DNA from: Anaeramoeba ignava
Taxonomy: Eukaryota; Metamonada; Anaeramoebidae
Assembly: GCA_028826165.1 (NCBI GenBank)
Contig: JAPDFW010000036.1
Location: 1 to 59,795 of the forward strand
Length of the DNA: 59,795 nucleotides
Reading direction: 5' to 3'
The notes under the pieces were generated by a model. The model saw only the letters and a list, made by a program, of their open reading frames with translations, did no database searches and was not told the DNA's origin. The translations under genes and the position numbers were made by a program. This document shows, piece by piece, positions 1 to 9,997 of this stretch; positions within the stretch are counted from its first letter, which is position 1; each line of letters begins with the position of its first letter.

Positions 1-2351
1 GAATATGCTTTTAATTCTTGATAAAATAATTACAAATTCAAATAAATCCATTAATTAACCAATTACAATTTAATGAAGTAATATTTCCTAATTTAGCTCT
101 TTGTTGAAATAATTGAACTTGGTTCTCCTCTAAATATGATATTTTCACAATTTAAATCAATACATCCTCGAATTGAAATATTATATTCAATATTTCCTGA
201 TATTTCACTTATTATTCCAATAACCATTTCCATTTAAATTAAGAGATGTGAATTTTTGCCAATTTGTTCCATTATCAAGTGAAATTGAATAATTATTTTG
301 CATTTGTTAATTTTTGTAAAATTAAATTCAATTTCTTCCAATTTTGAAATTGTTTCATAAATTGTTGGAGATGTTAAATTATCAGTTTTAATTGAAATTG
401 AAGAAATATATCCACATTTTCCATTTGAATTACATGCTGATATATTGATTTGATATTTTGATTTTGAAATTGAGCTATAAATTGTTGATTTGATGAAGTT
501 GGTTGATAATTTCCTGAATCATTTTGATAAATTGATTGGATAAGTTAAATTATAATAAAATGGAATTGAACAATTAATTGGTTGATTCCAATTACAATTA
601 ATATCTATTAAATTTGAAATTGAACATGTTAAATTTGTAACTTCTCCAAATAATAATGAAATTGATGATTCAACAATTTCTCCTTTATCATCTCCTTCAC
701 ATTCACCATGTGTTCTACATCCACAAATTGAAATATTATAATAATTTTCACATTCAAAATTATTCAAAAGATAATCAAGTGAAGAATTATCAACTGAAAT
801 GAAAAGATATTAAATCAGGTTTGAGATTGGATTGAAATAAGAAAGATTATAATGATCAATATGAGCAAGCCCTTCATTGATTTGAACATTTGATAATTCC
901 CAAGTAACATTAATTGAATAATTTGAAGGATTTGATAATTGGAAAATTTTTTACAGAATCAATTTTTGATGTTAAATTAATGAAAGAAGAAGATTCACCA
1001 CATTTCATTGATGTTTCATTATCACAAGCTTTTGATTTGAATTGAATAATATTCATTTCCAGTAATACATATCATAAATTGAAGAATTGTTGATAACAAA
1101 TATTTTCATTTTCAAGAATTGGAGAATCAATATCAATCCAATCATATCCATACTAATTTGATATTTCAAAGTTGAAGGAAATTCAATTTTATCCCAATAA
1201 CAATCAAATGATGAAAACAAAGATGAACAATTAACAATATTAACTTGTGGAATTAAACTAACTTCATAAACAAATGCTTCATTTGCATCATAAGCTCCAA
1301 CAACAGTAACATTCCCATAAATTGAAACAGATTGTCCGAATATAGAAGATGATTCATTCAAAATTTTTCTTCATTCCAAAAATGTTCCATTATATCTGTA
1401 AATAAATGCTTGACTTTCAATAAGAGCACCAATAACAATAACATTCTCATAAATTGAAACAGAATATCCAAAATACGTAATAGGTTGACTCAAAATTTGT
1501 TCTTGATTCCAAATTGATCCATTATATCTGTAAATAAATGCTTGAGTTGCATCATCTCCAATAGCAATAACATCTTGGTAAATTGAAACAGAAGATCCAA
1601 AACCTGAAGGTTCACTCAAATTTTGTTCTTCATTCCAAAATGCTCCATTATATCTGTAAATAAATACTTGATTTGCACCATAAGTTCCAATAACAGTAAC
1701 ATTCTCATAAATTGAAACACTTATTCCAAAATATGAAGCTGATTCATTCAAAATTTGTTCTTGATTCCAAAATGTTCCATTATATCTGTAAATAAATGCT
1801 TTATTTGCACCATTAGTTCCAATAACAGTAACATTCTCATAAATTGAAACAGATTCTCCAAAATTTGTAACTGATTCACTCAAAGTTTGTTCTTGATTCC
1901 AAATTGATCCATTATATCTGTAAATATATGCTTGATTTGCACCAGGAGCTCCAATAACAATAACATCTTCATAAACTGAAACACTTCTTCCAAAATTTGT
2001 AACTGATTCATTCAAAGTTTGTTCTTGATTAAAATTTGTTCCATTATATCTGTAAATAAATACTTGATTTGAAGCCCAAGTTCCAATAACAAGAACATCT
2101 TTATAAATTGAAACAGAATATCCAAAATATCCTGAACTTGAAAATTGATCTAATAAATTCCAAATCCAAGCTTCATTGAAAGAAGAATAATATCTTGTTG
2201 TTTCTGTTAATGTTTTTATTTCTGTTAATATTGGTGATACTGATATTAATGATGATTGAATTGATTTTTGATTTTGATTTTGATTTGATTGAATTAAGAA
2301 AATATTGATAATTAAGAAAAAGAAAAAGGAAAAGAAAAGATTTAATTTCAT
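1..2351 (-). pseudogene. FG-GAP/FN3 membrane protein, copy 1 (frameshifted, 3' end off the window)
   Basis: First of four tandem paralogues. The intact first part (1371-2351) starts at an ATG with the family signal peptide (MKLNLFFSF...) and carries six FG-GAP-like blades of about 44 residues (pattern FGxSVSIYxxVxVIG...NQAFIYRYNG). An extra A near 1371 breaks the frame. Blade 7 and the start of the FN3-like region continue in another frame at 1053-1361, and further pieces follow at 519-767 and down to base 1, interrupted by many small indels relative to copy 3. The C-terminal FN3-like part and TM helix lie off the left edge. With seven blades it matches copy 3, and its blade-7/linker subtype (EVSLIPQVN) also matches copy 3 rather than copies 2 and 4. 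The breaks are either real decay or uncorrected assembly error in a repeat; the sequence alone cannot decide. Confidence 0.75.
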
Positions 2352-2995
2352 TTTGTTTTGTTTTGTTGTTTTTTGCTTTTTTTTTAAATAAATATAAATA
2401 AAAATAAATAAATATAAGTAAAATTAATAAATAAATTGTGTGTTTTTGTGTTTTTGTTTATGTTATTTTTATGTTGTTTTTCTTACTTTTTTTTGGTTTT
2501 TAAAAAGAAAAATAAAAATAAAAATAAAAATGATCTTTTTGTTTTTATTAATTTTTTAATTTAAATTTAAAAATTTTTTGGTTTGTTTCTTTTTAATCTT
2601 TTTTCTTTTTTTTTTTTTTTAATTTAATCCCCTTTTTTAATATAAAATAAATATAAAATAAAAATAATAAAATAATTTCTAAATTTTAAATTAATTTAAA
2701 AACTTATTTTATTTTATTTTTCATAAATAAATTCTTTTTAATTTTTAAAAATAAAAATTAAATATATTATTATTTTAAATTTTATCAAATATTTCTTGTT
2801 TTGAATTTAATTATTAATTTCTTCATTTTTCTTTTTTAAATTAATTTAATCAAAATCAAAATCAAAATCAAAAAATAATAAATTTGTTTTTTGTTTTTTT
2901 TTTTTTTGAAATTTTGGAAAATAGATTGTTTTGAATTTTTTGAAAAGAAAAAAGAAAAAAGAAAAAAGAATTGAAATTGGGAATTGGAATTGGAA
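2352..2995. other. Intergenic spacer between copies 1 and 2 with conserved upstream block
   Basis: No gene seen. The right-strand-sense promoter side of copy 1 (2352-2550) holds a block that also precedes copies 2 and 3: in + orientation a TTGTTGTTTTTTGC stretch, AAATAAA repeats, then a GTGTGTTTTTGTG element, and a TTTTTCTTACTTTTTT tract. The rest is A/T homopolymer-rich and ends with a TCAAAA hexamer run at about 2850-2873 that also lies 3' of copies 3 and 4. It is very similar to the spacer at 9382-9997, less so to 5834-6621. Confidence 0.6.
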
Positions 2996-5833
2996 TTAAA
3001 TATCTAAATCATCTTGAAGTTCTTTTTCTTCTTGTTTTTGATTTAGATTTTTGGTTTGTTTTTGTTTTTTTGTTTTTGTTTTTTTCTGATATAAAAGAAT
3101 TGCAATAATAACTATTAAAATAATAATAATAGGAATAAGCATTCCAATAGTTATTGCTGTTGTGTTGGAATTGTTTGAATCAGTTGATTGAGTTGGTTGA
3201 TAAGGAGATAATATTGTAATTGATGTTGTTGAATTAATTCCTGAATATTCATTATTTAAACAATTTAAATCAGCTGATGAATAAACTGAAATTTCATAAT
3301 ATTCTCCTCCTTCTAATCCTGAAGTAATTGAATAGTAGTTGATTAAATTTGTTAAACAAATTGATATTGAATTAAATTTAAATGAATATGATTTTAATCC
3401 ACTTGATAAAATTAATGGATCCCAACTACAAATAAATCCATTAATTAATGAATAACAATTTAATGAAGTAATATTTCCTAATTTAGCTCTTGTTGAAATA
3501 ATTGAACTTGGTTCTCCTAAATATGATATTTCACAATTTAAATCAGCACATCCTCGAATTGAAATATTATATTCAATATTTCCTGATATTTCACTTATTA
3601 TTCCAATAACTTCATTTCCATTTAAATCAAGAGATGTGAATTTTTGCCAATTTGTTCCATTATCAAGTGAAATTGAATAATTATTTGCATTTGTTAATTT
3701 TGTGAAATTAAATTCAATTTCTTCAATTTTGGAAATTGTTTCATAAATTGTTGGAGATGTTAAATTATCAGTTTTAATTGAAATTGAAGAAATATATCCA
3801 CATTTTCCATTTGAATTACATGCTGATATATTGATTTGATATTCTTGATTTGGAAATTGAACTGTAAATTGTTGATTTAATGAAGTTGGTTGATAATTTC
3901 CTGAATCATTTTGATAAATTGATTGATAAGTTAAATTATAATAAAATGGAATTGAACAATTAATTGGTTGATTCCAATTACAATTAATATCGATTGAATT
4001 TGAAATTGAACATGTTAAATTTGTAACTTCTCCAAATAATAATGAAATTGATGATTCAACAATTTCTCCTTTATCATCTCCTTCACATTCTTGTGTTCTA
4101 CATCCACAAATTGAAATATTATAATCATTTTCACATTCAAAATTATTCAAAAGATAATCAAGTGAAGAATTATCAACTGAAATGAAAGATATTAAATCAG
4201 GTTGAGATTGATTGAGATAAGAAAGATTATAATGATCAAGATGAGCAATTCCTTCATCGATTTGAACATTTGGATAATTCCATGTAACATTAATTGAATT
4301 ATTTGAAGGATTTGATAATTGGAAATCTTTTACAGAATCAATTTTTGATGTTAAATTAATGAAAGAAGAAGATTCACCACATTTCATTGTTGTTGGATTA
4401 CAAGCATGAATTTGAATTGAATAATATTCATTTCCAGTAATATTATCATAAATTGAAGAATTAAATTGTTGATAATAAATATTCTCATCTTCAAGAATTG
4501 GAGAATCAATATCAATCCAATCATATCCATAATTGATTTGATATTTCAAATTTGGAATTTGAATTTCATCCCAATAACAATCAAACGATGAAAACAAAGA
4601 TGAACAATTAATAATATTAACTTGAGGAATTAATTTAAATTTATAAACAAATGCTCGATTTGCACCATCAGTTCCAATAACAGTATAATTCTCATAAATT
4701 GAAACAGAATATCCAAAATATGAAGCTGATTCATTCAAATTTTGTTCTTGATTCCAAAATGTTCCATTATATCTGTAAATAAATGCTTCATTTATACTAT
4801 TAGTTCCAATAACAGTAACATTCTCATAAATTGAAACAGAATATCCAAACCATAAAGGTTCACTCAAAATTTGTTCTTCATTCTAAATTGATCCATTATA
4901 TCTGTAAATAAATGTTTGATTTGCACCAGGAGCTCCAATAACAGTAAAATTCCCATAAATTGAAACAGATCGTCCAAAACCTAAATATAAAGGTCCATTC
5001 AAATTTTGTTCTTTATTCCAAAATGTTCCATTATATCTGTAAATAAATGCTTGACTTTCAATAAGAGCACCAATAACAATAACATTCTCATAAACTGAAA
5101 CACTTATTCCAAAAATTTGAAGGTTGACTCAAAATTCATTCAAAAAATTTGTTCTTGATTCCAAAATGTTCCATTATATCTGTAAATAAATGCTTTATCT
5201 GCACCATAAGTTGTAAATAACACTTGATTTGCATTCTCATAAATTGAAAGAAAGATTCTCCAAAATTTGAAGCTGATTCATACAAATTTTGTTCTTGATT
5301 CCAAAAATGTTCCATTATATCTGTAAATAAATACTTGATTTGCACCATTAGCTCCAATAACAATAACATCTTCATAAACTGAAACAGAATATCCAAAAAT
5401 ATGAAGTTGATTCATTCAAAGTTTGTTCTTGATTCCAAAATTGTTCCATTATATCTGTAAATAAATGCTTGTTTTGCACCATGAGCTCCAACAACAATAA
5501 CATCTTCATAAACTGAAACACTTCATCCAAAATTTTAACTCGAGAACATTTTTATAAGTTCAAAAACAGAATATCCAAAATCTCCTAATGAACCTGAAAA
5601 TTGATCAAAAATCCTGAACCTGAAAATTGATCTAATAAATTCCAAATCCAAGCTTCATTGAAAGAAGAATAATATCTTGTTGTTTCTGTTAATGTTTTTA
5701 TTTCTGTTAATATTGGTGATATTGATATTAATGATGATTGAATTGATTTTTGATTTTTATTTTGATTTGATTGAATTAAGAAAATATTGATAATTAAGAA
5801 AAAGAAAAAGGAAAAGAAAAGATTTAATTTCAT
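2996..5833 (-). pseudogene. FG-GAP/FN3 membrane protein, copy 2 (broken in the propeller)
   Basis: The family start and signal peptide lie at 5833 (ORF piece 5585-5833), then the propeller region 4868-5600 is scrambled by many small indels and a nonsense change near 4884 (Trp TGG to TAG in the conserved YNGSIW-N motif). From 4867 down to 2996 the frame is open again for about 620 residues: the last two blades, the FN3-like region with paired cysteines, a TM helix, and a Lys/Gln-rich cytoplasmic tail ending in DLDI. There is no ATG at the start of this open part (the first codon read there is TTG, Leu), so it is a continuation and not a separate gene. Blade 7 and linker (LIPQVN...IQIPNLKYQ) group it with copy 4. 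Confidence 0.75.
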
Positions 5834-6227
5834 TTTTTTGTTTTGTTGTTTTTGCTTTTTAAATAAAAATAAATAAAAATAAATTAATATAAGTAAAATT
5901 AATAAATAAATTGTGTGTTTTTGTTTTTTGTGTTTATGTTTGTTTTTCTTACTTTTTTGTTTTTTTGAATTTTTTTGTTGTTTTTTTTTTTGCTTTTTTT
6001 TTTTAAATAAAAATAAAAATAAAAATAAAAATAAAAATAAAAAATAAATTGTGTGTTTTTGTGTTTTTGTGTTATTTTTATGTTTTTTTTTTTCTTACTT
6101 TTTTTTGGTTTTTTAAAAGGAAAAGAAAAAAGAAAAAATGATCTTTTGTTTTTTTTAATTTTAATTTTAAAAAAATTTTTTTTGTTTTAATTTTAATTTT
6201 AATTTTAAAAAAAATTTTTGGAATATT
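5834..6227 (-). promoter_or_regulatory. Conserved upstream block of copy 2, duplicated
   Basis: Upstream flank of copy 2. The element set seen before copies 1 and 3 (TTGTTGTTTTTTGC, AAATAAA repeats, GTGTGTTTTTGTG, then a CTTACTTTTTT tract) occurs twice here, at about 5840-5960 and 5975-6110. Conservation of this block across paralogues while the rest of the spacer drifts suggests a promoter or 5' UTR role. That is inference; no core promoter motif is proven. Confidence 0.4.
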
Positions 6228-6415
6228 TATCTGTTTTATCTTTTTATTGGTTTCTTTTTCAATAATTTCTCTTTTAAATTGTTTTTCTTTTTCTTTTTAA
6301 TTTTGATTTAAATTAAATTTATTAATAAATCAAATAAAATTTTTGGATTTTTGTTTTGATTTAATTGAAAATAATTAATTTCTATTTGAATTTAATTAAT
6401 TATTTCTTCATTTTT
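6228..6415 (-). pseudogene. Relic of the 3' end of the RCC1/BTB gene
   Basis: This stretch aligns almost base for base with 12143-12335, the last 65 or so codons of the intact RCC1/BTB gene: ATTTATCTGTTTTATCTTTT, then TTTCAATAATTTCTCTT, then AATAAATCAAATAAA and GATTTAATTGAAAATAAT occur in the same order and spacing. Small indels destroy the frame. Its left edge (about 6410) is abrupt: the next bases match the 3' flank of the receptor copies instead. It marks a duplication breakpoint inside the RCC1/BTB coding region. Confidence 0.75.
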
Positions 6416-6621
6416 CTTTTTTAAAATAATTTAATCAAAATCAAAATCAAAATCAAAAAATAATAAATTTGTTTTTTGTTTTTTGTTTTTTTTTGAAATT
6501 TTGGAAAATAGATTATTTTGAATTTTTTGAAAAGAAAAAAGAAAAGAAAAAAAAGAATTTGGAAAATTGGAATTGGGAATTGGAATTAGAATTAGAATTG
6601 GAATTAGAATTGGAATTAGAA

Positions 6622-9381
6622 TTAAAGATCTAAATTATCTTGAAGTTCTTTTTCTTCTTGTTTTTGATTTAGATTTTTGATTTGTTTTTGTTTTTTTGTT
6701 CTTGTTTTTTTCTGATATAAAAGAATTGCAATAACAACTATTAAAATAATAAGAATTGGAATAAATATTCCAATAGTTATTGCTGTTGTGTTGGAATTGT
6801 TTGAATCAGTTGATTGAGTTGGTTGATAAGGAGATAATATTGTAATTGATGTTGTTGAATTAATTCCTGAATATTCATTATTTAAACAATTTAATGTAGA
6901 TGATTGTTGAACTGAAATTTCATAATATTCTCCTTCTTGTAATCCTGAAATTGAATAGTAATTGATTAAATTTGTTAAACAAATTGATATTGAATTGTAA
7001 GTAAATGAATATGCTTTTAATCCACTTGATAAAATTAATGAATTCCAACTACAAACAAATCCATTAATTAATGAATAACAATTTAATGAAGTAATATTTC
7101 CTAATTTAGCTCTTGTTGAAATAATTGAACTTGGTTCTCCTAAATATGATATTTCACAATTTAAATCAATACATCCTCGAATTGAAATATTATATTCAAT
7201 ATTTCCTGATATTTCACTTATTATTCCAATAACTTCATTTCCACTTAAATCAAGAGATGTGAATTTTTGCCAATTTGTTCCATTATCAAGTGAAATTGAA
7301 TAATTATTTGCATTTGTTAATTTTGTGAAATTAAATTCAATTTCTTCAATTTTGGAAATTGTTTCATAAATTATTGGAGATGTTAAATTATCAGTTTTAA
7401 TTGAAATTGATGAAATATATCCACATTTTCCATTTGAATTACATGCTGATATATTGATTTGATATTCTTGATTTTGAAATTGAACTGTAAATTGTTGATT
7501 TGATGAAGTTGGTTGATAATTTCCTGAATCATTTTGATAAATTGATTGATAAGTTAAATTATAATAAAATGGAATTGAACACTTAATAATTGGTTGATTC
7601 CAATTACAATTAATATCTATTAAATTTGAAATTGAACATGTTAAATTTGTAACTTCTCCAAATAATAATGAAATTGATGATTCAACAATTTCTCCTTTAT
7701 CATCTCCTTCACATTCTTGTGTTCTACATCCACAAATTGAAATATTATAATCATTTTCACATTCAAAATTATTCAAAAAATAATCAAGTGAAGAATTATC
7801 AACTGAAATGAAAGATATTAAATCAGGTTGAGATTGATTGAGATAAGAAAGATTATAATGATTAAGATGAGCAATTCCTTCATTGATTTGAACATTTGGA
7901 TAATTCCATGTAACATTAATTGAATTATTTGAAGGATTTGATAATTGGAAATCTTTTACAGAATCAATTTTTGATGTTAAATTAATGAAAGAAGAAGATT
8001 CACCACATTTCATTGATGTTTCATTATCACAAGCTTTGATTTGAATTGAATAATATTCATTTCCAGTAATATTATCATAAATTGAAGAATTAAATTGTTG
8101 ATAATAAACATTTTCATTTTCAAGAATTGGAGAATCAATATCAATCCAATCATATCCATAATTAATTTGATATTTCAAAGTTGAAGGAAATTCAATTTCA
8201 TTCCAATAACAATCAAACGATGAAAACAAAGATGAACAATTAATAATATTAACTTGAGGAATTAAACTAACTTCATAAACAAATGCTTCATTTGCATCAT
8301 AAGCTCCAATAACAGTAACATTCCCATAAATTGAAACAGATTGTCCGAATTGTGAAGATGATTCACTCAAAATTTTTTCTTCATTCCAAAATGTTCCATT
8401 ATATCTGTAAATAAATGTTTGATTTATCCAATAAGCTCCAATAACAATAACATTTCCATAGACTGAAACAGAATATCCAAAACCTGAAGCTGAAGGTTCA
8501 TTCAAATTTTGTTCTTGATTCCAAAATGTTCCATTATATCTGTAAATATATGCTTGATTTGCACCATTAGTTCCAATAATAAGAACATCTTCATAAATTG
8601 AAACACTTCTTCCAAAACCTGAAACTGAAGGTTCATTCAAAATTTGTTCTTCATCCCAAATTGCTCCATTATATCTATAAATAAATGTTTGATTTGCATT
8701 AGGAGTTCCAATAACAGTAACATTCTCATAAATTGAAACACTCCATCCAAAACCTGAAACTGAAGGTTCATTCAAATTTTGTTCTTGATTCCAAATTGCT
8801 CCATTATATCTATAAATAAATGCTTGATTTGCATTAGGAGCTCCAATAACAGTAACATTCTCATAAATTGAAACAGAATATCCAAAAAATGAAGCTGATT
8901 CATTCAAAATTTGTTCTTGATTCCAAATTGATCCATTATATCTGTAAATAAATGCTTGTTTTGCAATAAGAGCTCCAATAACAATAACATCTTCATAAAT
9001 TGAAACAGAATATCCAAAAAATGAAGCTGATTCATTCAAAGTTTGTTCTTGATTCCAAAATGTTCCATTATATCTGTAAATAAATGCTTGTTTTGCACTA
9101 TAAGCTCCAATAACAAGAACATCTTTATAAATTGAAACACTCCATCCAAAATAATCTCCTGATGAACCTGAAAATTGATCTAATAAATTCCAAATCCAAG
9201 CTTCATTGAAAGAAGAATAATATCTTGTTGTTTCTGTTAATGTTTTTATTTCTTTTAATATTGGTGATATTGATATTAATGATGATTGAATTGATTTTTG
9301 ATTTTGATTTTGGTTTGATTGAATTAAGAAAATATTGATAATTAAGAAAAAGAAAAAGGAAAAGAAAAGATTTAATTTCAT
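6622..9381 (-). CDS. FG-GAP beta-propeller/FN3 type I membrane protein, copy 3 (intact, 919 aa)
   Basis: Single-exon gene starting at an ATG. Signal peptide 1-22; a conserved TRYYSSF...WIWNLLDQF stretch about 50-72; seven blades about 75-390, each FG(Y/W/Q/R)SVS(I/V)Y...VIGA...FIYRYNG...W, which resembles bacterial-type FG-GAP_2 repeats, seven being the number that closes an integrin-alpha-like propeller. Then about 450 residues of Cys-containing modules with FN3-like signatures (SINVTWNYPN, YNLSYLNQSQ, YNISICGC), a TM helix at about 867-888 and a basic, Gln-rich cytoplasmic tail of about 31 residues. Each blade carries up to three N-glycosylation sequons (NVT, NGT, NES). Likely a surface adhesion or recognition protein; ligand unknown. 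It has the conserved upstream block. The family likeness is from pattern recognition, not a search. Confidence 0.88.
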   Translation of the reverse strand: MKLNLFFSFFFFLIINIFLIQSNQNQNQKSIQSSLISISPILKEIKTLTETTRYYSSFNEAWIWNLLDQFSGSSGDYFGWSVSIYKDVLVIGAYSAKQAFIYRYNGTFWNQEQTLNESASFFGYSVSIYEDVIVIGALIAKQAFIYRYNGSIWNQEQILNESASFFGYSVSIYENVTVIGAPNANQAFIYRYNGAIWNQEQNLNEPSVSGFGWSVSIYENVTVIGTPNANQTFIYRYNGAIWDEEQILNEPSVSGFGRSVSIYEDVLIIGTNGANQAYIYRYNGTFWNQEQNLNEPSASGFGYSVSVYGNVIVIGAYWINQTFIYRYNGTFWNEEKILSESSSQFGQSVSIYGNVTVIGAYDANEAFVYEVSLIPQVNIINCSSLFSSFDCYWNEIEFPSTLKYQINYGYDWIDIDSPILENENVYYQQFNSSIYDNITGNEYYSIQIKACDNETSMKCGESSSFINLTSKIDSVKDFQLSNPSNNSINVTWNYPNVQINEGIAHLNHYNLSYLNQSQPDLISFISVDNSSLDYFLNNFECENDYNISICGCRTQECEGDDKGEIVESSISLLFGEVTNLTCSISNLIDINCNWNQPIIKCSIPFYYNLTYQSIYQNDSGNYQPTSSNQQFTVQFQNQEYQINISACNSNGKCGYISSISIKTDNLTSPIIYETISKIEEIEFNFTKLTNANNYSISLDNGTNWQKFTSLDLSGNEVIGIISEISGNIEYNISIRGCIDLNCEISYLGEPSSIISTRAKLGNITSLNCYSLINGFVCSWNSLILSSGLKAYSFTYNSISICLTNLINYYSISGLQEGEYYEISVQQSSTLNCLNNEYSGINSTTSITILSPYQPTQSTDSNNSNTTAITIGIFIPILIILIVVIAILLYQKKTRTKKQKQIKNLNQKQEEKELQDNLDL

Positions 9382-9997
9382 TTTTTGTTTTGTTTTGTTG
9401 TTTTTTGCTTTTTTTTTTTAAATAAAAATAAAAATAAAAAATAAATTGTGTGTTTGTGTGTTTTTTATGTTATTTTTATGTTGTTTTTCTTACTTTTTGT
9501 TTTTAAAAGAAAAATAAAAATAAAAATAAAAATGATCTTTTTGTTTTTATTATTTAATTTTTAATTTAAATTTAAAAAAAATTTTTGTTTCTTTTTAATC
9601 TTTTTTCTTTTTAATTTTAAAAAATCCCCTTTTTAATATAAAATAAAATAAAAAATAAAAATAAAAATAATTTTTAAATTTTAAATGGTTTTAAAAATTT
9701 TATTTTATTTTATTTTTCATAAATAAATTCTTTTTAATTTTTAAAAATAAAATTAAATTTATTAATTATTTTAAATTTTATCAAATATTTCTTGTTTTGA
9801 ATTTAATTATTAATTTCTTCATTTTTCTTTTTTAAATTAATTTAATCAAAATCAAAATCAAAATCAAAAAATAATAAATTTGTTTTTTGTTTTTTGTTTT
9901 TTTGAAATTTTGGAAAATAGATTGTTTTGAATTTTTTGAAAAGAAAAAAGAAAAAAGAAAAAGAATTTGGAATTGGAATTGGGAATTGAAATTGGAA
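9382..9997. other. Intergenic spacer between copies 3 and 4
   Basis: No gene seen. The side next to copy 3 (9382-9540) contains the conserved upstream block (TTGTTGTTTTTTGC, AAATAAA repeats, GTGTGTTTGTGTG, CTTACTTTTT). The middle (9600-9830) is nearly the same as 2620-2840 in the first spacer, including CATAAATAAATTC. The end next to copy 4 has the TCAAAA hexamer run and an AAGAAAAAAG-rich 3' flank. Confidence 0.6.

Noticed and set aside
2996-4867. Separate gene starting at 4867
   Set aside because: The first codon is TTG within a blade, with the true start and signal peptide upstream at 5833; it is the open remainder of copy 2. Similar TTG starts at 15949 and 42851 were rejected for SCYL1 and UBR, whose real first exons were found.
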